Part shown: piece after piece, positions 25,822 through 34,331 of the stretch
How the letters are laid out: each line of letters opens with the position of its first letter
Position numbering within the stretch: position 1 is the first letter of the stretch
Origin: CAWBRT01 sp963814745
Lineage (GTDB): Bacteria > Acidobacteriota > Terriglobia > Terriglobales > Acidobacteriaceae
Direction of reading: 5' to 3'
NCBI GenBank assembly: GCA_963814745.1
Contig: CAWFEA010000004.1
Span: 744,001-808,000 of the forward strand
DNA: 64,000 nt
Notes under the pieces: model-generated
What the model saw: the letters and a program-made list of their open reading frames with translations, nothing else
Told to the model about the DNA's origin: nothing
Databases searched by the model: none
Program-made: the position numbers and the translations under genes

Positions 25822-26028
25822 CTAAGCGACTATCTTTGTCCAGATATAGATTAGGGTACAAATAAAGATGATATGAAACAGAATGTACCCAATCGTTCGC
25901 AGGATTTGCCTTGTCGCGCGGCTACGGCTACTCCGCCGGCGCCTCTTTCTCCGGTATCGTGTCCCAGAAGAATCGGAGGCCGACACCCCAGCCGTAACAT
26001 CGAGGTGAGGATCTGTCAATGAGGACAT
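25822..26028 (-). CDS. Small basic protein with C-terminal membrane helix, hypothetical
   Basis: A possible 68-residue protein on the strand opposite to its neighbours. It has a polar N-terminus, a strongly basic centre (RYRRKRRRRSSRSRATRQ) and one hydrophobic helix at the very C-terminus (TIGYILFHIIFICTLIYIW), the layout of a tail-anchored protein. I use ATG 26028; the frame is open from a TTG at 26046. No homologue comes to mind and the ribosome site is weak, so it may be chance. The other bases of 25548-26145 hold the repeats above and the leader of wza. Confidence 0.35.
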   Translation of the reverse strand: MSSLTDPHLDVTAGVSASDSSGTRYRRKRRRRSSRSRATRQILRTIGYILFHIIFICTLIYIWTKIVA

Positions 26029-26145
26029 AGAAGCATCGGTTCTCAAAGTTCTAAAATATTAACTGTATGATACACTGGTCTCAATAAAAACCGTAGGCTA
26101 ATTTTCGCAAAACCGCGATTCACCTGTTTTTTCAACGAGGGTTTC

Positions 26146-27150
26146 ATGTGCCTGCCATCTGATTCGAGGCGACCGTTCGCGTTGACATTGCTTGTCTGCC
26201 TTATTATCTGCTTCTTGCCATTCCAGTTAGCCGCTCAAGTATCAACGTCAGTCGCGGCGAAGGCATTGTCGGAACCGGGAAGAGTCGATGCCACGATCAA
26301 TAGTAATGCGGATCAGCTGACGGCGTCTGAGCAAAACCATTACCTGATCTCAGCAGGGGATATGCTGGACATCACTGTTTTTGGGGTTCCCGAGCTTACT
26401 CAAAAGACGCGGGTGAATGCGGCCGGGGACATCTATATGCCGCTGGTGGACGCGGTTCATCTTGCTGGGCTTAATCTGGACCAGGCGCAGAACGCCATAG
26501 AAACTAAGCTGGGGGCAGGCAAGTTTCTGAACCATCCACACGTGAATATTATGATCGCCGGTTATGCCGGCGGTGTCGTGGTTATGGGCGAGGTAGTCAG
26601 ACCCGGAATCTACCCTGTCGCAGGCGTCAGGCGCCTCTTCGATGTCCTGGCGGCGGCAGGTGGAGTGACGCAGAGTGCCGGCAGGTCTGTGGTCATAACG
26701 CACCGGGACAATGTCAAGCAAGACACGGTGCATTTTTCCCGTGATCCTCAATTGAACCTGGATGCCAATATTCTTGTCCGCCAAGGCGATACCGTAATGG
26801 TATTGAAAGCAGGCATAGTCTACGTCGTGGGCGATGTGATGCAGCCGGGCGGTTTCTTGATGGATGAAAAGATCGAATTCACGGTTGTGAAAGCGCTTGC
26901 CATGGCGCACGGAGCGACCAAGACCTCCGCTCTTAATAAGGCGCGAATTGTGCGTCGGACGCCTGACGGAGTACGAGAAATCCCGATCCGATTGAAAAGC
27001 ATTATGGCTTCGAAGGCGCTGGACGTACCTCTGCAGGCTGAAGATATTCTTTTCATACCGAATAGCGTCGCCAAGTCCACCGCCTACCGCGGGGTTGATA
27101 CGGCTTTAGGTTTGGCGGCAGGCGTGGCTCTCTTCTCCGCCGAGCGGTAG
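26146..27150 (+). CDS. Polysaccharide export protein (Wza-like, SLBB domains)
   Basis: A 334-residue periplasmic/outer-membrane export protein. A signal peptide covers residues 1-30 (cleavage after QLAAQ). The export domain follows at about residue 66 (YLISAGDMLDITVFGVPELT, VNAAGDIYMPLVDAVHLAGL, NPHVNIMI-type strand at HPHVNIMIAGYAG). Two SLBB domains follow (VVVMGEVVRPGIYPVAG, VYVVGDVMQPGGF). No lipobox Cys is seen at the cleavage site, unlike classical Wza lipoproteins. The C-terminal 22 residues form a hydrophobic segment (LGLAAGVALF) that may be the short membrane-spanning helix. It pairs functionally with the Wzc-like kinase at 34,332. Confidence 0.9.
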   Translation: MCLPSDSRRPFALTLLVCLIICFLPFQLAAQVSTSVAAKALSEPGRVDATINSNADQLTASEQNHYLISAGDMLDITVFGVPELTQKTRVNAAGDIYMPLVDAVHLAGLNLDQAQNAIETKLGAGKFLNHPHVNIMIAGYAGGVVVMGEVVRPGIYPVAGVRRLFDVLAAAGGVTQSAGRSVVITHRDNVKQDTVHFSRDPQLNLDANILVRQGDTVMVLKAGIVYVVGDVMQPGGFLMDEKIEFTVVKALAMAHGATKTSALNKARIVRRTPDGVREIPIRLKSIMASKALDVPLQAEDILFIPNSVAKSTAYRGVDTALGLAAGVALFSAER

Positions 27151-27210
27151 AGCCACCTGCGTCCCGCACGCGCTTGACTCCGCATTGGAGACGCGGACAC
27201 TACGGGTGAG

Positions 27211-27483
27211 TCATGTGCCAGCCGCATGAATTGTCCAAAATCGAACCCGCGGAATGATGCGGACGATACCGTCGCTGACCAGGCTCTTCTCGATGATCCG
27301 CGGCGGCAGCGGCGCCGCCACCACGCCGCCTTCCTCGCAGCGTTTGCAGGCGCGATTCTCGCGCTTGGTGACCAGCCCAAAATATTTCGCCGGTTCCACA
27401 TCCAATTGGTGGCTTTCTTCGTAACGCATGTCAGTCGCCCCCGCTGCCAGGTAAATCCGCGTCGCTGGGACGAAGCCGAACAC
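27211..27483 (-). mobile_element. IS66 family relic (TnpB start joined to TnpC zinc-finger part)
   Basis: A 90-codon open frame is a chimera of two IS66 genes. GFVPATRIYLAAGATDMR is the N-terminus of the accessory protein TnpB. It runs directly into YEESHQLDVEPAKYF, VTKRENRACKRCEEGG, VVAAPLPPRIIEKSLVSDG, which is the zinc-binding region of the TnpC transposase with its CxxC. Everything between them, and the DDE domain after them, is gone. An internal deletion that kept the frame explains this. No terminal inverted repeats are recognisable. Confidence 0.78.
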
Positions 27484-27800
27484 CGCTTACGTGGGGCTGG
27501 AGCAGAGCGTGCACGTGCAGCTCCGCAAAAGACAGTTCTGTCTCGAGCTTCAGCGGATGGGGTTGCGGCTTCACTCCACCTCTAAATCTACTGGCAAATC
27601 CGGCGAAACAAAAATGCAGCCAAGAGTAAGTCTCCCGGCTGCGTTCGGTGGAGTCTCGATAAACGCGGGCCCCCTTGCGAAGAGCGATCTGGATGGAACC
27701 TTCGGGTTGCCGTTGGGCGCAGTATCAATGACGACTTCACCACCGCGCCCAGTTGGCGGATCACTTCACGTCCCGATTCATCTCCTCCCCATGGCGCGCC
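27484..27800. other. Non-coding stretch between IS66 relic and giant protein gene
   Basis: About 317 bases, GC-rich, with no frame that resembles a known protein on either strand and no clear hairpin. It may be further decayed insertion-sequence DNA. It contains the region downstream of the giant gene, but I see no convincing terminator. Confidence 0.4.
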
Positions 27801-30800
27801 TTAGGGGTTGACTACCAGTGTCACAGAATCACTGGCGGTGGTGTAAGTGCTCGTGTTCACGGGCGTGAAAACGACCGAGAGAGTCTTGGTTCCCACGCTC
27901 AGGACCGTGCCGGGCGCCGGTGTATACACGAAGTTACCATTCACGGTTTTGCCGTTGAAAGTAGCCGTCGCGTTCAATTGGGCACCGCCCAGGGTAGTTC
28001 CATAAGTGATCGCCGCCGGTGTCGCCCACGTGATGGTTGGAGTGACCTGGGTGACTATCAACGTCACCGATGCCGTCGCACCGGTGCAGTTGACAGAGTC
28101 CGCCGCACCCGGCGTGAAGGCGACCGAGATCGGATGGCTACCTCCCGCCAGCACAGTGCCCGCAACCTGTGAATAGACAAAGGTACCGGCCGCCGATATA
28201 TCCACGCCGTTGCAGGTGGCTGTGGCATTCAGTTGACCGCTGCCGAGCGGGGTTCCGTAGCTGATGGCCGCCGGCGTTGCCCAAGTGACCGTTGACGCCG
28301 TCTTGTTTACCGTAATGGTGGTAGCGGCGGTTGCCTGGACGTAGTCGGTTGTGTCGGTCGGCATGAAGGTAACCGACAGAGTCTGGGTTCCTCCTCCGAG
28401 TACCGTACCGAGCGGAGGCGTGTATACGAATGTGCCAGGGACGGAGGCGGTTGCATCCAGTTGCGTTCCGCTAAGCGCTGTCCCGTAAGTGATCGCCGCC
28501 GGTTTGGTCCAAGTAATCTTGGGAGTGGCCTGGTTGACGACCAGCGTCGTAGAGCCACTGGCGGAGGTGTAAGTGCTCGCGTCCAGGGGCGTGAAAACGA
28601 CCGAGAGAGTCTGCGTTCCCGCACTTAGGATAGCGCCAGACGCCGGTGTATACACGAAGCTACCATTCACGGTTTTGCCGTCGAAAGTGGCCGTCGCGTT
28701 CAATTGGGCACCGCCCAGGGTAGTTCCGTAAGCGATCGCTGCTGGTGTAGCCCACGTGATGGTCGGCGTGACCTGGGTGACTACCAATGTTGTCGCTCCC
28801 GTCGCGGAGTAGCAAATAGCGGAGTCCGTCCCACCCGGGGTGAAGGTGACTGAGAGCGGACGGCTCCCTACATTCAGCACCGTACCTGCGGCTGGAACAT
28901 AGACGAAGGTACCGGCGGCCGATATATCCACGCCGTTGCAGGTGGCCGTGGCATTCAGTTGGCTGCTGCCGAGCGGGGTTCCGTAGCTGATGGCCGACGG
29001 AGTCGCCCACGTGATCGTCGACAGCAACTTGTCCACATACAGCGTGCCGCCCTGATAGTTAATCGAATAGTTTCCGAGTCCGGTGCCTTGCGCTGCACTG
29101 GGCGTGATCAAATACTGCCCTACTGGCGCCGTCGCGGCGGTGCCCGGGCTGGTTAGCGTCACGCTGGTAACCGTGTCAGCGTTCAGCAGCCCGTAGACGG
29201 TATACCCGGTTAAGGTCGCCGTTTGGCCGTAAGGCTTATGCAATGGCCATGCGGTGATCTTCATCGGCGCCGGATTCACCGTCACTGCACCAGGCACATA
29301 AGTGAAGGTGTAGTTGGTCGCTGTCCCGCCCGAACAGCTCGTCGTTGGCGTGCTGCCCGCAGGGGTAGTAGACGTGTACGTGGTCGTACACGTCGGCTGC
29401 GTGGTCACTACCGCCGGCCCGTCCCCGTTGACGAACCCGGTGATGATCGGCGTGATTGTCGGCACCGGGTCACCATAGTTGACCGTCGGACTCGACGCCG
29501 TAACCGTCAGTGCCGCCGGCTTCACCGTCAATGTCTGGGTTCCGCTGGTGGCAGCAGCATAGGTTGCACCGCTGATGGTTTGCTGCGCAAATGATGCCTG
29601 GACGCTGTGAGAGGTAGCCGCAAGCGCCGACGGGTTATATGTAGAAATCGAAGCGACGCCGCCCGCGATTGTTACCGCGGTTCCTACCGACGATCCGTCA
29701 ACCGTGAACGTGACCGTCGCGCCGACAACTCCAGTTACCCCGGTCAGCGTGGCACTGAGGGTCACAGGGCCATTGGAGCCGTAGGTCACGGAAGCTGGGC
29801 TAGGAACGGCCAGCGTCAGTGTGGTTCCCACGGCGGTGAAGGTCACGGTAGCCGTCTGAGTAACAACAAGGTTCGAGTCGCTTGTATCCGTGGCCGTGTA
29901 GGTGACCGCCTCGGCTATCGTGTCCTTCACCGTGAAGGTCACTACCCCGGTCGCACTGGACAAACCGCTGGCGGCCGAGATCGTCGAGCTACCGGCGCCC
30001 GGCGTTAGCGTTACCGTCTTGCCGCTCACCGGATTGCTGTTCGCATCCTGCAGCGTGACCGTGACCGTCGAGGTCGTTGAGCCGTCGGCTACTATCGAGG
30101 TCGGGCTGGCGACCACCGTTGAGACGGTAGGGCTGACGGCGCCCGCCGTGAATGTTACCGTGGCTGTCTGCCTGATCGTGATCGTGTCAGTTGCGTCTTT
30201 CGCTGTGTAGGTGACTGTCTCGGCTTTCGTGTCTTTCACCGTAAAGGTCACTACGCCGGTCGCACTGGACGGGCCACTGGCGGCCGAGATCGTCGAGCTG
30301 CCGCTGCCCGCCGTTAACGTTACCACCTTGCCGCTCACCGGATTGCCGTTCGTATCCAGCAGCGTGACCGTGACCGTCGACGTTGTCGAGCCGTCTGCCA
30401 CTACTGAGGTAGGGCTGGCGACCACCGTTGAGAGGGTGGGGCTGACCATAATGAACGTTACCGTGGCTGTCTGGGTGATTGTGATCGTGTCGGTTGTGTC
30501 TGTGGCCGTATAGGTGACCGCCTCGGCTTTCGTGTCCTTCACCGTGAAGGTCACTGCACCAAGCACGTTGGACGGGCCACTGGCGGCCGAGATTATCGAG
30601 CTGCCGCTGCCCTGTGCCAGCGTTACCGTCTTGCCGCTCACCGGATTGCCGTTCGTATCCAGCAGCGTGACCGTGATCGTCAACGTTATCGAGCCGTTCG
30701 CCGGTACCGAAGTCGGCGTGGCGACCACCGTCGAGACGGTGGGGCTGACCGCGCCCGCCGTGAATGTTACCTTGGCTGTCTGCGCGAGCGTGATCGAGTC

Positions 30801-33761
30801 GGTTGTGTCCGTGGCCGTATAGGTGACCGCCTCGGCTTTCGTGTCTTTCACCGTGAAGGTCACCACGCCGGTCGCACTGGACGGGCCACTGGCGGCCGAG
30901 ATCGTCGAGCTGCCGCTGCCCTGTGCCAGCGTTACCGTCTTACCGCTCACCGGGTTGCTGTGCGCATCCAGCAGCGTAACCGTGACCGTCGAGGTTGTCG
31001 AGCCGTCGGCTGCTACCGAGGTCGGGCTGGCAACCACCGTCGAGGTGGTGCGGCCGACCACGCCTACCGTGAATGTTACCGTGGCTGTCTGGGTGATCGC
31101 GATCGTGTCGGTTGTGTCCGTGGCCGTATAGGTGACCGTCTCCGCTGTCAAGTCCCTCACCGTGAAGGTCACTACGCCGGTCGCACTGGACGGGCCACTG
31201 GCGGCCGAGATCGTCGAGCTGCCGCTGCCCGCCGTCAACGTTACCGTCTTGCCGCTCACCGGATTGCTGTTCGCATCCAGCAGCGTGACCGTGACCGTCG
31301 AAAATTTCGAGTTGTTCGCGGTTACCGAAGTCGGGCTGGCGACCACCGTCGAGACGGTGGGGCTGACCGCACCTACCGTGAATGTTACCGTGGCTGTCTG
31401 CGCGATCGTGATCCCGTCACTTGTGTCTTTCGCTTTGTAGGTGACTGCCTGGGCTTTCGTGTCTGTCACCGTGAAGGTCACGACACCGGTCGCACTGGAC
31501 GGGCCACTGGCGGCCGAGATCGTCAAGCTGCCGCTGCCCGCCGTTAACGTTACCGTCTTGCCGCTCACCGGATTGCTGTTCGCATCCAGCAGCGTGACCG
31601 TGATCGTCGAGGTCGTTGAGCCGTCGGCTACTATCGAGGTCGGGCTGGCGACCACCGTGGAGAGACTTGCGCTGGGCTTGCCCGCAGTAAACGTTACCGT
31701 GGCTGTCGGCGTGATCGTAATCGTGTCGGTCGTGTCGGTGGCCGTATAGGTGACCGCCTCGGCTACCGTGTCTGTCACCTTGAAGGTCACTACGCCGGTC
31801 GCACTGGACGAACCGCTGGCAGCCGAGATCGTCGAGCTACCGCCGTCCGGCGTTAACGTTACCGTCTTGCCGCTCACCGGATTGCTATTCGCATCCAGCA
31901 GCGTGACCGTGACCTTCGAAGTTGTCGAGCCGTTCGCCGTTACCGAAGTCGGGCTGGCGACTACCGTTGAGACGGTGGGGCTGACCACGCCCGCTACTAC
32001 CTTAAAGGTAGAGCTGGTAGCTGCGGTCATCGTGTTGCCGCCCGAGGCGGTGGCCGTCAGCGACACTCCCGTCTGAGCCTTTGTGTAGGTCGCTCCACTG
32101 ATGATGACCGAGCTTGTTCCCGCAGTGATCGTTCCGGTGAGCGTACCGCCCAGTGTTCCCGTGCCAGTGGCTAGGGTCAGGGTGATGGTTGTATCGGCCG
32201 TAACATTTGTAGCCGTTCCGCTGCTGTCCTCCGACTGCACGGTTACAGAGAAGGCGCTGCCGGCTGTGGGACTCGCGGGAGTTATCGTGGTGATGGCCAG
32301 CTTCGTCGGCGTGCCGTCTGCGAATGTGGTCTGCGCCTGCGTACCAGAAGTCGCGCCAACTGCCGTCAGGTAGTAGCGGATACCAAGGTCAAGGATATCG
32401 GGAGCGTAAGCACTGTCGTTGATATTGCCAAAGGCATCGGCAACGGTAGTTAATACAGGATTGGGTTCGACCGACGGGGTCTCGTGCAGATAAAGAGTGA
32501 CCTTCTCGTTCGGCTTCCATCCGGAACCGGTCATAAACACCGGTGTTCCCGGCGCATATTCGGTCGCGTTCGTCTTGATCGTGGCGAACCCATACAGCTC
32601 CGCGCTGCTCAGGTTGCTGCCGCCGGCGACCAGCAGCCGGCCATCAGTCCCGGAAACCGTGTAAGATGCGCTGTTCAGCGCCGATCCGACGGCCCCTGCC
32701 CGTGCACTGGCCATGGTGCCGGTAGCTCCGAACTGGCCCGTCCACGGGCTGTACAGCTCCGCCGAGGGCAGCGGCTGCCCGTCGTAGGTACCGCCTACCA
32801 GCAGCACATTATTATTGCTGGGCAACAGGAACGCCAGTTGGCCCGTGCGCGCTGCACTCATCGCAGACTTCGCCGCGGTCATCGTGCGCGCGACCGGGTC
32901 GAAGATTTCAGCCGAGGCCAGCTCGGCGGGCCCGCTCTGTGTGGTGGTGCCGTCAGGATTGGTTACCGTCACGCCTTCCGGGTAGCTGCCGCCGGCGATC
33001 AAAACTGTGCCGTCCAGCAGAGTGGTCGCGCTGGCGCCGCTGCGGGGCGTTGTGAGCGCTGGACCCGGAGTGGTACCGCCGGGATTTGCCGGATCAAAGA
33101 TTTCGCTCGAAGCTAGCGTGGCGCCATTCGCGCCGGTACCACCGGCGATCAGCACACTGCCACTGGGCAGGATTGCGGCGGCAGCATTCGTACGAGCCGT
33201 GGCTAGCGCGCCTGCAAACGTGAATTGCTGCCCCGTCGTGGAAAATATCTCGAGCGCGGATATTGGACCTGCGCTGCCCGTGCCGCCAACGATCAGCACA
33301 TCGCCACTCTGCAACAATACCATCGTGTGGCCGGTGCGCGCGTCCACCAACGTGGCCGATAACGGCTGCCACGTGTTCGTCTGGGGATTAAACGCTTCAG
33401 CGGAGTTCGTGGCCGTGCCCCCTGAGGTCGTCCCGCCGGTCACCAGCACTTCGCCGCTCGGCATCCAGACGGCTGCTTGCCCGGATCGGCTCGTGCTCAT
33501 GGGAGGCGCCATCGAGAAGGTGCCATCAGTATTGAAAAATTCAGCACTCGATAGCACCGTGCCGTCGGGCGCGGTTCCTCCCGCTATCAATATGCGGCCA
33601 TCAGGCAGCAAAACTGCCGTGGCGCCAGTCCGTGCTTGGTTCATTTGCCCGGCGGGTTGCCACGCCCCTGTAGCTACTTGGGGAATGGAACCTTGGAGGG
33701 CAACAGCGACTACGAACACGCTGACGATCACGAGAGTAAGGTATTTGCCGACCGCGCGCAT
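27801..33761 (-). CDS. Giant secreted Kelch-propeller and Ig-repeat surface protein
   Basis: A 1,986-residue exported protein. ATG 33761 follows AAAGGA by 6 bases; the frame extends to a TTG at 33776. Residues 1-27 are a signal peptide. Residues 35-390 hold about seven Kelch repeats (GRILIAGGTAPDG, GEVLVTGGTTSGG), a likely beta-propeller. After a linker and one Ig-like domain come seven tandem copies of a 103-residue invasin/Big1-like domain at residues 590-1310 (STVVASPTSVxAxGSTTS, LLDANSNPVSGKTVTL). Next are an Ig-like domain and two MBG-type domains, then five 80-residue repeats to the C-terminus (ITWATPAAIxYGTxLGxxQL). No sortase or membrane anchor is visible. Adhesion to neighbours or matrix is the likely role. 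Confidence 0.9.
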   Translation of the reverse strand: MRAVGKYLTLVIVSVFVVAVALQGSIPQVATGAWQPAGQMNQARTGATAVLLPDGRILIAGGTAPDGTVLSSAEFFNTDGTFSMAPPMSTSRSGQAAVWMPSGEVLVTGGTTSGGTATNSAEAFNPQTNTWQPLSATLVDARTGHTMVLLQSGDVLIVGGTGSAGPISALEIFSTTGQQFTFAGALATARTNAAAAILPSGSVLIAGGTGANGATLASSEIFDPANPGGTTPGPALTTPRSGASATTLLDGTVLIAGGSYPEGVTVTNPDGTTTQSGPAELASAEIFDPVARTMTAAKSAMSAARTGQLAFLLPSNNNVLLVGGTYDGQPLPSAELYSPWTGQFGATGTMASARAGAVGSALNSASYTVSGTDGRLLVAGGSNLSSAELYGFATIKTNATEYAPGTPVFMTGSGWKPNEKVTLYLHETPSVEPNPVLTTVADAFGNINDSAYAPDILDLGIRYYLTAVGATSGTQAQTTFADGTPTKLAITTITPASPTAGSAFSVTVQSEDSSGTATNVTADTTITLTLATGTGTLGGTLTGTITAGTSSVIISGATYTKAQTGVSLTATASGGNTMTAATSSTFKVVAGVVSPTVSTVVASPTSVTANGSTTSKVTVTLLDANSNPVSGKTVTLTPDGGSSTISAASGSSSATGVVTFKVTDTVAEAVTYTATDTTDTITITPTATVTFTAGKPSASLSTVVASPTSIVADGSTTSTITVTLLDANSNPVSGKTVTLTAGSGSLTISAASGPSSATGVVTFTVTDTKAQAVTYKAKDTSDGITIAQTATVTFTVGAVSPTVSTVVASPTSVTANNSKFSTVTVTLLDANSNPVSGKTVTLTAGSGSSTISAASGPSSATGVVTFTVRDLTAETVTYTATDTTDTIAITQTATVTFTVGVVGRTTSTVVASPTSVAADGSTTSTVTVTLLDAHSNPVSGKTVTLAQGSGSSTISAASGPSSATGVVTFTVKDTKAEAVTYTATDTTDSITLAQTAKVTFTAGAVSPTVSTVVATPTSVPANGSITLTITVTLLDTNGNPVSGKTVTLAQGSGSSIISAASGPSNVLGAVTFTVKDTKAEAVTYTATDTTDTITITQTATVTFIMVSPTLSTVVASPTSVVADGSTTSTVTVTLLDTNGNPVSGKVVTLTAGSGSSTISAASGPSSATGVVTFTVKDTKAETVTYTAKDATDTITIRQTATVTFTAGAVSPTVSTVVASPTSIVADGSTTSTVTVTLQDANSNPVSGKTVTLTPGAGSSTISAASGLSSATGVVTFTVKDTIAEAVTYTATDTSDSNLVVTQTATVTFTAVGTTLTLAVPSPASVTYGSNGPVTLSATLTGVTGVVGATVTFTVDGSSVGTAVTIAGGVASISTYNPSALAATSHSVQASFAQQTISGATYAAATSGTQTLTVKPAALTVTASSPTVNYGDPVPTITPIITGFVNGDGPAVVTTQPTCTTTYTSTTPAGSTPTTSCSGGTATNYTFTYVPGAVTVNPAPMKITAWPLHKPYGQTATLTGYTVYGLLNADTVTSVTLTSPGTAATAPVGQYLITPSAAQGTGLGNYSINYQGGTLYVDKLLSTITWATPSAISYGTPLGSSQLNATATCNGVDISAAGTFVYVPAAGTVLNVGSRPLSVTFTPGGTDSAICYSATGATTLVVTQVTPTITWATPAAIAYGTTLGGAQLNATATFDGKTVNGSFVYTPASGAILSAGTQTLSVVFTPLDASTYTSASGSTTLVVNQATPKITWTKPAAITYGTALSGTQLDATASVPGTFVYTPPLGTVLGGGTQTLSVTFMPTDTTDYVQATAATTITVNKTASTVTWATPAAISYGTPLGSGQLNATATCNGVDISAAGTFVYSQVAGTVLAGGSHPISVAFTPGAADSVNCTGATASVTLIVTQVTPTITWATPAAITYGTTLGGAQLNATATFNGKTVNGNFVYTPAPGTVLSVGTKTLSVVFTPVNTSTYTTASDSVTLVVNP

Positions 33762-34055
33762 TGGAATTCCTTTCAATCTGGTAGCAGAATTGAGCCCTGA
33801 ACGAGATTCCAGAATAGCCGGATTCAGCAGTTTGTCTAGTGCTTAGTTGGTAAACTTCGCGCCGACAGGGGTAGCGAGGAAATAGAGATACGATCGTAAC
33901 ATTACTCCATAAGGACTAATCCTGTGGCAATAATAAGACTTAGCTAGCAGGGACCAGTTTTCGAGGTGCGCGAGGCAGGTAGCTCCATTTCGGGAAAGCA
34001 GTCGAGAAACGTTAGGGGATTCCTATTTTGGTTTTCGGCTGCAGGTGATCGGCTC

Positions 34056-34080
34056 CCCGAATTCTGATCCAAGTTGAAGG
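34056..34080. repeat. Direct repeat copy B (about 25 bp)
   Basis: Same orientation as the copy at 25586-25610, 24 of 25 bases identical (CCCCGAATTCTGATCCAAGT plus TGAAGG). It lies directly before an IS3 transposase relic, which makes an origin as insertion-sequence end or scar plausible. Confidence 0.6.
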
Positions 34081-34155
34081 TCAGATCGGCGGAATCAGAG
34101 TTCCCGGAGGCGGTCAAAACTGCGGGCCCCGCCACCACCGAGAGGCGACGATGTA

Positions 34156-34315
34156 GTGCGGAGCACGTGGCTGTTATTTTGGGATAACGGCGGCGAGTTC
34201 ATCAGACAAGGGATCTGTGCGCCGAACAAAAAAAGTCAAGGTCGATCTTCCCGGTGCCGGGAACACCCACTGACAAGGCCGTGGAATCGTTCGGCGTTTT
34301 CGCCGGGCGAGCTTA
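34156..34315 (+). mobile_element. IS3-family transposase relic
   Basis: One frame gives LFWDNGGEFI, which matches the DNGPEF(I/T) block around the second catalytic Asp of IS3-family OrfB integrases. About 60 bases on, in another frame, VPGTPTDKAVESFGVF matches the SRPGxPTDNAxxESFNGRF block with the catalytic Glu. The spacing is shorter than in a working protein and the frame is broken. Only this piece of the catalytic domain remains. Confidence 0.6.
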
Positions 34316-34331
34316 GGCAAAAGTTCAATCG

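Larger units (their letters stand above)
33777..34331. other. Intergenic region with repeat and IS debris
   Basis: About 555 bases between the giant protein gene and the tyrosine kinase gene. It holds repeat copy B (34056-34080) and an IS3-type transposase relic (34156-34315). The part next to 33777 is AT-rich and probably carries the promoter of the giant gene on the minus strand, but no clear -35/-10 pair stands out. Confidence 0.45.

Noticed and set aside
29902..32373. Row of abutting 300-base open frames on the plus strand, each about 102 codons, period 309 bases
   Set aside because: They are the antisense of the seven 103-residue repeats of the giant surface protein. The regular spacing and similar sequences come from the repeats, and the products are Val/Thr-rich without ribosome sites.
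25548..34331. CRISPR or phage-type array suggested by dispersed repeats
   Set aside because: Only two copies of a 25-bp repeat 8.5 kb apart and one hairpin; no regular spacers and no cas genes.
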